A stretch of DNA of 64,000 bases, from assembly GCA_021234155.1 (NCBI GenBank), contig JAJEKV010000020.1, forward strand, positions 20,203,018 to 20,267,017, given 5' to 3'. The DNA comes from Isoetes taiwanensis (taxonomy: Eukaryota > Streptophyta > Lycopodiopsida > Isoetales > Isoetaceae). The position numbers were made by a program, and so were the translations under genes. Shown one piece after another: positions 35,856-45,454 of this stretch (the stretch's first letter is position 1; each line of letters opens with the position of its first letter). The notes beneath the pieces are model-generated. The model had not been told where the DNA came from. It saw only the letters and a program-made list of their open reading frames with translations, and ran no database searches.

Positions 35856-36099
35856 GACACCACACATCACATCACATCACTTTTATCCTATTTCGTCTGA
35901 CATAAAAAATCTGCCTAGCCTGCTCTCATAAACACTTCTGAAATTCGTACACCCTGATAATAATTACATTCCTCTTCTAATCATTAGAAAAGGATCGGGT
36001 CCTAAATCCTCGTTCCTACGTCTGATTTTTGGCGTTTCATTCCCAATTCAAGCCAAATAGAAACAGGTTCATTAAGGCAACATGGTAGGATCCATGTTG

Positions 36100-36569
36100 A
36101 GAGATCACTACGGCTATTGTAGGGTGACCGAGGAGGGCATTTAGGCACATGTTAAACAGGGGCTCGTGATCAATCTCTCAAGGTGGATATGCCTAAATCC
36201 ACCTTCTTTGCTGATTTGAATCCAACCTAAAGGCATACAACAGACCGGATTTGGGCCTTCAATGGCTATGCTTGGAGTCGATTGATTGGGAGAGCTCTTA
36301 GACAAGGTCCATCAGCTTATGTTACATGCTGCTGCAAGGGCAGTTGGTATATTTGTTCTCTGTCACTTGTCCGCTCGACTCTGCTTGCGCGGGTTTTCTT
36401 GGCGAGAATTGCGTACTTACCACCCGAGGAGGATCACGGGAAGCAGCGGCAAACCTCATCTGTTAAATTTGGGATGACTGCAGAAAGCTTAGATGCTTTA
36501 GTGCAGAAAACAATAATTTTGGATGCACCAGTTCTCGAGCCAGTCATACCAGCATTTCCTGTTGCTTAG
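36100..36569 (+). pseudogene. Unidentified plus-strand coding fragment inside the transposase intron
   Basis: The most open reading (36282-36569) ends MTAESLDALVQKTIILDAPV then LEPVIPAFPVA and a stop. The same stretch in the adjacent frame reads GELLDKVHQLMLHAAARAVG and FVLCHLSARLCLRG. This suggests a frameshift inside a once-longer protein C-terminus. It lies antisense to the transposase. I do not recognise the family. A captured host gene fragment or nested insertion is likely. Confidence 0.35.
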
Positions 36570-36988
36570 GATCATGCATGTAAATTTAGTTCTCGGGTAC
36601 AGAGCTTTCAATGGAAAGCCAAATTTTGTAAAGCCAAATTTTGTAAGATCCTTTTTTTAATATATATCATACTTTCCAACAGAGTTTGCTTGAATCGACA
36701 AAAAAATTGTCTTTATTCAACAAAAATTTGTACCTCGGGATCGGAGTTAGTTATAGCTCAAATATTTTTAGACTGCATACACACACCCAAAAAGGAGTAC
36801 TCAATTTGTCATGTTCTAATAATATTCTAAACATTAAACATTGCATTTTAGGACTAGAGTCAACTACACACAATTCACATCTTCGCATCAAGATACACCA
36901 TAATCACTATACAACACAATAACCACCACATGCACCACCACACTAAGCACCATAACTAAGAAAACATGAATAACAGAAATAAACTAAC

Positions 36989-37654
36989 CTGTGAGTTCTC
37001 AATCCAAAATTTTTGAATCTTTTCTATATGTTCATCTGAAATTGCATCGAATCTTTTAGCCCTCTTGTAAGAAACCCATTTCCCACCATTGTGTCGATCT
37101 CTTCCCTCTTTTTTCTTTGCTTTTTTTGCGGGTTTCTTGGGTGAACACCTAATACCTTTCAAGATCTCATTTGGCTGATTTTGTCACTTGTTTGAGAATG
37201 CACTTGCGGCGTGTGTGACATTATTGCAAAGGCGGCTATTATTCTTGGCTGCTAGGCGGTCATTGCTGGTAGAGAGTTTGACGGTCTCCGCATGGAGTCC
37301 CAGAGGCTCCTTATAGCGATGCTCTTGGCTTCCGGATCCTTTAATTCTTCACCTATGAATTTTTCCAATGTTTTATCCCTCAAAAATCAAGTAAAAATTT
37401 CTTTCTTCGTGCTATCCTCCATTCTTTTGGTCCGTTTTATGGAAAGGCGTTAGCAAATTAAGGACAATACTGGCGTTCTTTGCTTGCACTTCTTGATGAA
37501 CCGGATCATACGCCAATTCACGCAAGCTCAATTTTTCTTCTCTTCTTCTTTTCCTCTGGCGTCTTTTCTTCAATATTTCTTGTTCCTTGGTTCTTCTTCG
37601 TTTTCTTTTGTCTGAAATGCCGGTTTGTGTACAGATTACCTCATTGACATCCAT
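36989..37654 (-). pseudogene. Transposase, exon 1
   Basis: Reads from ATG at 37654 (MDVNEVICTQTGISDKRKRR) into a very basic stretch rich in K/R. It continues after a frame change with KTLEKFIGEELKDPEAKSIA, RPSNSLPA and IIAAFAIMSHTPQVHSQ. Near the end come KWVSYKRAKRFDAISDEHIE and KIQKFWIENSQ, then a GTTAGT donor. The 'FW.eNs..SP' phrase is typical of the N-terminal half of this transposase family. Two in-frame stops interrupt it. The start lies ~275 bases inside the right TIR, a normal promoter distance. Confidence 0.6.
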
Positions 37655-37906
37655 ATCCACAATGGATTGGAGCTCGCAGCAGGGAGGGAGCCAAAGAACA
37701 GGACGTAGGCAAAGAACAGGAAGGGGCCAAAGAATAGGAATTTGAATTTGAATTTTAGTTTTTGAAATTAGAATTTCCCCCACAGCTGAGCGGGACTCTA
37801 TTTTTAAATACCGGCAGCTGAGCGGTGCCATAATTATACTTTTATACCACAAAAGTGGTGGATGCAACGCCACATTTTGGGGGGACAGGGGGACAGCCGA
37901 ATTGGA

Positions 37907-37928
37907 ACACCACAGCGTGCTTCTACCC
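37907..37928 (-). repeat. Right terminal inverted repeat
   Basis: Read on the minus strand it begins GGGTAGAAGCACGCTGTGGT, matching the left end. It is followed on the plus strand by TAAT, identical to the four bases before the left end. Confidence 0.9.
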
Positions 37929-37932
37929 TAAT

Positions 37933-39250
37933 GTCATTGAATGTGTTGTTTAAGTTATTCTAGCATTTGAGTGTAGGCATGATCCAACGTACATTTATTG
38001 CGTTACAATTGAGCATATACTTTTGCTATATGCAGGAGCAGCTAGTGGACATTATTAAGCAACTATTAATAGGATTTTGGCATCCTGCATTCTGTATTAC
38101 CTAAGCTACAATGGTATTCGCATTTCCAATGTTGTTCCTTCTACTTATTTTAGATTCTTTGCTCTTCTAGAGCTTCACCCTCGTGCGTCTATTTCAGGTA
38201 ATTTTGCTGGAGCTTTTACTATTTGGAGCTTTGTTGTATTTTAGAGTTAAAGCCGTTCTATTGAACTCGGAAGTCTGATGGAGGGATTTTGTGAGTTCGT
38301 TAGATAGACTCCATTTTAATGCTGCTTCTTTTATGAAAAATGCAAAGTAGAGCAATGTTTTCGCATGCAGGTTCATTTTGCGCTGTAGTGTTCAGCAGAG
38401 CCTTATTCTTTTTTTTGGGAGGGGGGCCATAGCAATTGCAATTCTGCGTCTTAAATTGTCTTGAGCTTGATTGTTCCTCCCATGGTAAAATCGTCTGAAT
38501 ATCTTTGCCTGGATGGTTTGTCTCATCAATAAGAAGCCTCTCATAAGCAATTGTATTGGCCAGGGCTTCTCTCAAGTTTTTCTGTCTGAGCTTGAACTTG
38601 CTGGCATATTTCAGATCCTTGAAAATGAGAGTGTGCTTTCCATTTTGTTGATTTGAATGTCTCTTTTTGAATTTATCGCTAGAATCTCAGCTTTTTGAGT
38701 GAGTCTAGATCATTGCAACGTTGTTTGGGATTTGTCTAGATGTAGTTCAATTTACACTTGTTGTATTGAATCATTGTCCTTGCCTACTACACTTTGCGGA
38801 GTTGTGCAACTTTCGGGTGAGATTTTCCATATATGTAATATGCATCTCTCTTATTATTTTAAATTGCAAGAAGTTATTTCATTCGCTCATTACTGTCTAG
38901 CAAAAGCAGCCTACGATCTTGGTAGTTCCTTTGATGGAACTTTAGCAGGTGTGCAAAGCAATTTTGTTTGCTTGACCTTCAGCCAGAGGAAGATTAGGAG
39001 ATAGAAGAAGAGGAGTCAGCACAACAAGAACTCCCCTAGTCTATGCTAAAAACACATTCTCTCTATTTATGCAAACGTTGGTAGAGAATTTTAATGGTAG
39101 ATTAAATCCTACTGAGAGGCCACGATCAACAAGTTCTTTGTGTGAGGATGGTCTTGAATCATAAACTTTATGGAACTATGGTCGTTTCATGCAAACTGAA
39201 CCATCCATGTGAACAGTAGCATAAAAAAGATGTTTGCATTGCACAGTGCA
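37933..39250. other. No supported gene
   Basis: Short frames at 38300-38575 (-) and 38699-39004 (+) have no recognised motif. The DNA is AT-rich. Confidence 0.4.
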
Positions 39251-39254
39251 ATGA

Positions 39255-39779
39255 TTAGCTCGGTACCTTGGAGAAGAATATGAGCTTGAGAGCATACTTC
39301 ATTTTCATCTTAAATTCAATGCGTTCTTCGAGAGGATATCTCCAAGCAACAAAATCAGGGGGGATGGATTCCGCCTCAAAATTTCGAGGCGGCGCACAAG
39401 CGGCGGAGCCGTGAGTGCTCCACCGAGGCTGGCGCGGCCGCCGAAAAGTTTTTCGGTGGAATCTCGACTGCCTGAAAATATGAAACGTAATGAACATTTG
39501 CTTCAAGTTAAGTTTTTGGAACGGCCATGGCGGAGCATGAACGGCTATGGCGGAGGAATGTCTAAGAACAAGGCTCTTCTCTGGCATTTTCTTCACAACT
39601 CTTTTGTTTAAAGAAGGAGATGCTGCAGTGGTCGGTGGAGCCATCCATTTCCAGGTTCCCAATCCGGCAAATACGAGCTTCAAGGGCTGCGCTATGCTTT
39701 CCCAGGCCGAGTCAAGCAGTATCATGAAAGAACGGATAATGTACAGAGCGAAAATGGGAAGATCATGCCATGTGAGCAA
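39255..39779 (-). CDS. Unassigned 174-codon open frame
   Basis: An uninterrupted frame in a locally GC-richer patch (39360-39700). It has an N-terminal hydrophobic stretch (FALYIIRSFMILLDSAW) and an Arg/Pro-rich middle (FHRKTFRRPRQPRWS), but no domain I recognise. The opposite strand is also open over much of it, so it could be chance in GC-rich DNA or a retroelement 5' leader. Its reality as a gene is doubtful. Confidence 0.2.
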   Translation of the reverse strand: MLTWHDLPIFALYIIRSFMILLDSAWESIAQPLKLVFAGLGTWKWMAPPTTAASPSLNKRVVKKMPEKSLVLRHSSAIAVHAPPWPFQKLNLKQMFITFHIFRQSRFHRKTFRRPRQPRWSTHGSAACAPPRNFEAESIPPDFVAWRYPLEERIEFKMKMKYALKLIFFSKVPS

Positions 39780-40437
39780 TTACGACTAAGATTTGGTTCC
39801 GACTCATTATTGGCCCTTACTTGAACCAAACTACGAGAAAAGTTGTCGAATTTGTCCCAACAAGAAGCAATCAAGAAGCTCAAGGCATGAAAAGCAGGAG
39901 CTGGAAGAGATTTCTAACGTCTGGATGCTTGATCCAAGTCTGGCAGGTGCCATTATCCGCACAAGGAACTCATTCTCCAGTAAACAGAGCAGGGCTCTTC
40001 ATAGTGGCTGCCGTAATGCTGGGCTTCACCGGTGCAAAAGAAAATTCCACAAGGCGCCGGGGGCGATATTGCGCGTGATAAAATAGACATAATTTACAGT
40101 AATTTGAAGCAAACGTTTATTACGAGATTATATCTGTATCTTAGTGAAGTTCTAAAGTTTAGTCCTATTTATATTCCAGTCAATAATTTGAAGAGACTTA
40201 TCTATCATATTCCGACCGAGCTGTTGGAACTCAAAATGATCCGGTAAAAAGATAAGGCGTGATTTATATCTCTTACTCTATCTCTTACCCTCTCTCTAAT
40301 TTGCAGGTTTGCTGTGCAAGTATATTTTTCCATCTGTATTATTAGAATTGAAAGTTGCGGAACAATAGATCAATGTTGTAAAAGCAAACTATGCCATGAT
40401 TGTTTCCTTTTCCATAGTTCTTTTCCTCCCACAAAAA

Positions 40438-40500
40438 GGAAAAGGAAAAGAAAAGAAAAGAAAGATAAAGGGAAGGAAGGGAAGGGAAGAGATAAGGAAA

Positions 40501-40549
<49 letters not shown>

Positions 40550-40551
40550 AG
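40438..40551 (+). repeat. Purine-only tract with (AC)n and poly(A)
   Basis: About 65 bases of only A and G (AAAAGGAAAAGGAAAAG...), then (AC)5, about 25 A residues, then (GA)5. It may be the tail of an old retroposon. No matching body was identified upstream. Confidence 0.7.
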
Positions 40552-41214
40552 CAAGAACACATTAGAAGGCTTTAACAAGGTAAGACGTTAGGGTTTTATT
40601 TTGACTTGGTGTCGTCAGTCAAGAATTGGTGGCTAATTTTCTAAACATATGTAATTGAGTTTCTAATTTTTTCTTTTCTTTTTTCGTGTTCTCCGCCGCA
40701 ATCTAAATGAAGGTTGGGGAGCCACGTTTGCGGGTAAATGAAAGAAGAGATCTCCGCCGTAGATACCACCGCCATAGCTGGGCTTTCAAGAAACATATGC
40801 TGCCGAAGAAGGTATTGCAGAGCTCTTTCGTGGATTCACTGCGTCAGCTAGGGTGGCTCTTTAGTCGGAACTACGAAAGGATTATTTTTCTGTTGCCTCC
40901 TTTTGTTTTCAACCCACCATGCAGGATCTTGACCTCACTACCTACTGCTGATTGTATAAAAATCCAATCAAGCATTGACATTTCAAAATCCAATCAAGTA
41001 GTTCTCTTCAAACAATTCAGGAACTTTCAACTTGAACTAATTCTAGAGGTGACCTATGACATCACGAGATCCATCAATTGACCCCCTCCAAAAAAAAAAG
41101 ATGTCGTCCAATCGAGCCTGTTAGCCTTTACAACTTCACCATCTGCCTTTAAATAAACCTGCTTCTTTGAATTTCAACACGAAACTATAAAACAAATAAC
41201 ATGCAAACACACCC

Positions 41215-41262
41215 TCGGGGCACTTGAGGGCAACCCTCCGTGTGCAAGCACCTTGTTTCTAA
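41215..41262 (+). repeat. Dispersed repeat family B, copy 3
   Basis: Contains GAGGGCAACCCTCCGTGTGC followed by AAGCACCTTGTTTC, matching 10640-10672 and 17137-17166. The upstream half (GATTTAARCCACTT) is absent or unrecognisable. Confidence 0.6.
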
Positions 41263-41324
41263 TTGCTCCTTCTCTTTTCTTCCCCCTTTTTTTCTTTTTT
41301 ATTGCCCAAGTTTTATGGGCAACG

Positions 41325-41450
41325 GCTAGAACAGAGATAAATGGCAAGCAAAACAAGAAGTGTACAGAGATAATAGATGGGCAATGGCTAGAATAGAGAT
41401 AAATGGCAAGCAAAGCGAGAAGTGCACATAGATAATAGATGGAAAAGAGC
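41325..41450 (+). repeat. 63-bp tandem duplication
   Basis: The phrase GGCTAGAAYAGAGATAAATG, GCAAGCAAARCRAGAAGTG and AGATAATAGATGG occurs twice in a row (41325-41387 and 41388-41450) with a few differences. Confidence 0.75.
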
Positions 41451-42157
41451 TAGGGATATGAATGATAATGGGTGAAATGGATCTAAAGATGTGGCAACTG
41501 TGACAAGGATGGCGAAGTGGATGCGGATGCTGACTGCACCATGCAAGAGTCTTCAAGTTTTCTAAAAATTCATCCAAAAAATCGTGAACATTGCACCAAC
41601 TTGTGATGCCTTAATCGATGTAGCATGCTGAGTTGGTACTCTGTAACCCATAACTTAATTTGCTCATAGTTATTCCTTCAGCAAAATTCCCCATTTGACC
41701 CTTATGTCTGCAACACATTTCTGCAAGTATAGTTGTTGTGCTCAAATGTAGTAAAGATGCTGGAAGCAAGGAAATGCTATGGTGGTGGAGTACGATAGAG
41801 AAATGCATGAACAAATGCAAGTGGAGATGGTATTACTTATGCAAAAATAAGATAAGCCCTAATTAAATGCAATGAAGTTGTTGGCACCAAAAAGGTGGCC
41901 AACATTTTTGCCCCAAAAGAAGGGCTGGTCCCCTCAACCCTAAGGCCAATAGGGCTTCAACTAACTGTCATTTATCAGGCTGGGCAAAAAGATGTCGTCC
42001 AAGTTTTTGGGAGTGTAAATATGGTGTCCTGATACACTGTCAATTATATAAGGTCCATTCCAGGAAGACGTAAACTTCTTCTTAGCTTTCTCTCGCACCT
42101 TACTCTACTTGAGTACAAGGTCCCCTGATTTGAAATAGTTGTGGGACCATGCTTCTT

Positions 42158-42985
42158 TCAGAAGTGAACTTGGTCCCTGTTCTTCTTCAGCTGAATAGCC
42201 AAATGTGCATGGTATCTATGTTCATCAAGCTGCTCTAACTCGTCCAGTCTGTCCTGCACATATGCGACATGCCCCAACTCTTGTGCAGCAGCAATTCTTA
42301 AAGAAGGGACCTCCATCTCATAAGGCACTGCTTCATGGCCATAAACCAACTGAAAAGCACCTTTCTCATGTGTCCTGTACGCCAAAGGGCAGCCTGTAAA
42401 TATGTATGCCAATCATGACCATGCTCAAAAATCACCTTAGTGATGATGTGTATCAATTGCTTGTTGGTACTTTCTGCCTGGCCATTGCCCTGGGGTAATA
42501 AGAGCTTGAAAAGACGTGTCTCAGTTTGATCTTGTTGATTAATTCCTGCATCAGCTCGTTCATAAAATGAGAACCCCTATCACTTAATCAATACAAGAGG
42601 GATACCATATCTGCAACATACTTATTGATACACAAAAGTACAAACCACTTGAGCTGTTGCAGCCTTTGCTGGAATTGCCTCAGCCCACTTAGTGAAGTAA
42701 TCTGTGGCCATAAGGATGTATTGGTGTCCAGAGAATGACATCGGGATTGGGCCTATGAAATCTAACCTCCAAGTGTGGACGGGTCCAAAAATAGGAACAA
42801 TGGCTAAGTCTGCAAAGTTGGCTCATTTGGGTTGATGAAATTGGTAGGCTTGGCATCTTAGGTATGATTATGGGCGTCCTTGAATAAGGTGGGCCAATAA
42901 TAGTCTGCTCACAAGATTCTCTTGGTTGTAGCTTGCCTAGCGAAGTGAGCTGAACAAGCACCATTATGACACATCTCCAACACAT
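42158..42985 (-). pseudogene. Ty3 integrase core and C-terminus, decayed
   Basis: Fragments read RTPIIIPKMPSLPISSTQMS and RRPNPDV-like text, then WAEAIPAKAATAQVV-type sequence in a shifted frame (~42650-42700). Finally FQLVYGHEAVPYEMEVPSLR appears at 42158-42412, the typical 'P..LVYG.EAV.P.E...PSLR' after the DDE core, followed by LEQLDEHRYHAHLAIQ. Several frameshifts and stops. Integrase inserts the cDNA into the host chromosome. Confidence 0.7.
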
Positions 42986-43637
42986 ATTGTTGTTCCTCTT
43001 TGCTTAAACACATCTGGAGTACCCCATCAGCACTTCTACGACAAAGTATACCATCAACAAGCAAGAATTGAGATAGCTTCCACTTTATTCTTCTCTGTTC
43101 TGGGCCTATGAAATGATCTGGCAAGTCTAATCCATGTAATAAGTATATGTAGAACAACATCCATGAGTCTTGGATGAATATGCAAGCCGAGCTTTCAGCC
43201 ACCTCTTCTGGAATGATGTCCTCCTCCATGAGAGCATACGGCAAATACCCACTTGGATTGCTGAGAGTGTGAGCTGATTTAATTGCAAAGTCAAATTGTG
43301 CCAGGTAAGACATCCACTTTTGATGCTTAGCCTTCTTAAGGCTCTTCCCTGATATCAGTGGCATGGGATTCTTTTTCATGATGATTTCAGTGTGCTCCTT
43401 ACGTAGAAGGTGCTCATGCCTATGAAATAAGAACACCAATGCACAAGCATACCTTTCTAGTACAGGATATCTGTTCTCCACATCTGAAAATTGCCTCTCG
43501 GAGTAGCAAATTATATCATATCCCTTCGTCTCATTCTTTTGACATAAAGCAACCCTGATGGCCCACTTAGTTACTGTGACAAATGCATTGTAAGGACGAC
43601 CGTCTTGTGATGGCACTAAAACTGTAACACTTGTCAT
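42909..43637 (-). CDS. Ty3 RNase H and integrase zinc-binding domain
   Basis: A 242-codon frame. It begins in the conventional Ty3 RNase H (PYNAFVTVTKWAIRVALCQK, YSERQFSDVENRYPVLERYA, MPLISGKSLKKAKHQKWMSY), whose first catalytic Asp is not evident. The linker follows, then an integrase N-terminal zinc domain ending YVLEMCHNGACSAHFARQAT, with the H-H-C-C pattern partly kept. No stop interrupts this module. Confidence 0.75.
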   Translation of the reverse strand: MTSVTVLVPSQDGRPYNAFVTVTKWAIRVALCQKNETKGYDIICYSERQFSDVENRYPVLERYACALVFLFHRHEHLLRKEHTEIIMKKNPMPLISGKSLKKAKHQKWMSYLAQFDFAIKSAHTLSNPSGYLPYALMEEDIIPEEVAESSACIFIQDSWMLFYIYLLHGLDLPDHFIGPEQRRIKWKLSQFLLVDGILCRRSADGVLQMCLSKEEQQYVLEMCHNGACSAHFARQATTKRIL

Positions 43638-43704
43638 GATCTGCAGTAATTTATCAAAAGCATCTTGGCATTTTAGTTACTGTGACAAATGCACCGGTGT
43701 ACTT

Positions 43705-44616
43705 TTACTTTGCCCCTTTAAGAGCTTCCCAACACAGGTAAGCTTGGTAATTGGACCCATTAAATGTGAAAATTTTGGAATATGTATCTGTTTTGGGCAC
43801 AGATAGCTTATGAATGATTTCGATCTTCTTACTTGAAATTTGTATCCCTCTGGTTGAAACATAGTGCCCCAAAAGCACTCTTCCGTCACGAAAGAACTGG
43901 CACTTAGCTGGATTAAGACATACTTGGGATGCTCTGCTTAAGGTCAGCACTTCCTCCAACTATTTTAAGTGAACCGCACGTTTGTTAGCCAAGCATAAAT
44001 TGTCAAGGAAGATGCCTAAACCTTGCTGGAGCATGCTGCGATATGTCACTGCCATACACCTCTGAAATGTGGCAGGAGCGTTCATTAAGCCAAAGGGCAT
44101 CACATTCATGGCATAGGTGCCCCAAGGCGTGATGAATGCAGTTTTTGGCCTATCTTTCGGACAAATAGAGATTTGGTTAAAACTGTTAAAGCCATCCATG
44201 AATGAAAATACCTCCTGCGTAGCCGCTTGATAAAGTATCTCTTCTTGGAATGGTAAGGGGTAATGATCCTTCAAAGTGGCCTTGTTCAAGTCTTGATAGT
44301 TCACACATACTCTGATCTTCTTGTTCGTTTTTAGCACAGGGACAATACATGATACCCACATCGGATTTTCAATCTCATATATAAAACCAACCTGCAACAA
44401 TTTGTCAAGCTCTTCTTTCACCATATTGAGCAGGTGCGGGTTAATCCTCCTCAGCTTGTGCTTGACCGGCATCACTTCTTCTTTTTTATTGATATGGAAC
44501 TCACAAACCTTTGGAGGTATTCCTTTTAGCTCCCCATAGTCCCAAGCAAAATAGTCTGCAAACTTGTTAAACATTTTGGTCAGCTTTGATTTTTCTTTCT
44601 CGCAGCCATTCTCCAA
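43705..44616 (-). pseudogene. Ty3 reverse transcriptase, active site altered
   Basis: The frame 44616-43960 carries FADYFAWDYGELKGIPP, VSCIVPVLKTNKKIRVCVNY, FSFMDGFNSFNQISI and MPFGLMNAPATFQRCM in normal order. The YxDD box reads IFLDNL, so the second catalytic Asp has become Asn. A frame change near 43960 leads into the thumb/connection, LNPAKCQFFRDGRVLLGHYV. The RT family is unmistakable; the altered DD makes polymerase activity unlikely. Confidence 0.9.
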
Positions 44617-44753
44617 TCTTTAAAGTTCTCTCCTTCCCATTCTTCACAACTGTAATCTCAGACAATTTATTGGCACTTCAGTAGATATAGTAAAAATTTC
44701 GCATATGTGTTGTCCAGAGCCCTGTGGCAGCTCATCTTCTCTCACCACTCCCT

Positions 44754-45452
44754 TCACACAAAAGCTTCCATAATGATCTTTTTACATAAAGCATCAGCTT
44801 CTGTGTTATGTGTTCTTGCCATATGAGAAATTCTAACCTCTTTGAATCTGCTTAATAATGAGAGTGTCTCTTTACATGGCTCCTGCAAATGAGCGTACTT
44901 AACTTGATAAAGCTGCAAAGATTGGTTGCACACCAGCTCTGAGTCTCCCTGAACCTGCAAGACTTCAATCTCTTGGTCCAAAGCTAAGCGTAATCCTGTT
45001 ATCAAGGCTGCATATTCTACCATATTATTTGTGCACAAGGGAATGGATTGGCCATGTGTTAGGATAAGCTCACCCTTAGGTCCTCTTATAACAACACCGA
45101 TTGAGGCTAAGCCTAATTTCTTTGACATACCTGCTGGTGGGCCCAATTCATTAAATATACTATAATTTCCAGCACTCACCTCTGCAACAACATCTTCAAC
45201 TTCAGCTATGTATACAGGTGTCTCCATCATTTTTCCCACCCTTTTTGCATAAATTGTAGCCTTGTTTTGACCATCCGAAATCGTGCATTCACCTTTTCTC
45301 CATATTGATCTAGCATCTACTGCAGTTAGCCATGTCCTACCTAACAGCAAATCATAAGAACAAGCATGTTGTATTGGATCGGCAAAGGCTATGACCATAA
45401 AGTTGGCTTTTGTTCTCAGACCCTGGACATCTAGTTTGCCATTTTCCACCAT
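44754..45452 (-). CDS. Ty3 protease C-terminus plus an RNase H-like domain ahead of RT
   Basis: A 232-codon frame. Residues ~1-75 complete the protease region (YDLLLGRTWLTAVDA). Residues ~100-230 match the second ('archaeal-type') RNase H of Tat-lineage elements: GVVIRGPKGELILTHG, TNNMVEYAALITGLRLAL (Glu kept), LQVQGDSELVCNQSLQLYQV (Asp kept), SRFKEVRISHMARTHNTEAD ALC (last Asp kept). The first catalytic Asp is not visible. In described Tat elements this domain lies after the RT and its own RNase H; here it lies before RT. Confidence 0.75.
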   Translation of the reverse strand: MVENGKLDVQGLRTKANFMVIAFADPIQHACSYDLLLGRTWLTAVDARSIWRKGECTISDGQNKATIYAKRVGKMMETPVYIAEVEDVVAEVSAGNYSIFNELGPPAGMSKKLGLASIGVVIRGPKGELILTHGQSIPLCTNNMVEYAALITGLRLALDQEIEVLQVQGDSELVCNQSLQLYQVKYAHLQEPCKETLSLLSRFKEVRISHMARTHNTEADALCKKIIMEAFV

Positions 45453-45454
45453 CC

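Larger units (their letters stand above)
27985..37932. mobile_element. Complete 9.94-kb TIR DNA transposon with 4-bp TSD (Sola-like?) carrying RING-phosphatase and Ulp1 genes
   Basis: The element proper is 27989-37928 (9,940 bp). Its ends match as inverted repeats over 22 bases at 21 of 22 positions. It is flanked by TAAT on both sides (27985-27988 and 37929-37932). Inside lie a two-exon minus-strand transposase (37654 to 33332) and plus-strand cargo (28218-32900): coiled-coil/RING-like, NIF-type phosphatase and Ulp1-like protease domains. A 4-bp duplication is the hallmark I know for Sola (also Ginger) superfamilies, and Sola-type elements are known from mosses and lycophytes. That placement is inference, because only motifs and TSD length support it. 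Both genes carry disabling changes, so this copy is dead or non-autonomous. Confidence 0.85.

Noticed and set aside
35054..35865. Long Gly/Val/Trp- and His/Pro/Thr-rich open frames on both strands
   Set aside because: All are by-products of the GTGGTG low-complexity tract, which lacks stop codons by composition.
27985..37932. Mutator-like element carrying Ulp1 (as in KI-MULEs)
   Set aside because: MULEs make 9-11 bp duplications and usually have long TIRs; here the TIR is 22 bp, the flanks match over only 4 bp, and the transposase motifs differ.
27985..37932. PIF/Harbinger element with TAA duplication
   Set aside because: TAA does not abut the left TIR (a T intervenes), whereas TAAT abuts both ends exactly; the transposase also lacks Harbinger motifs I know.
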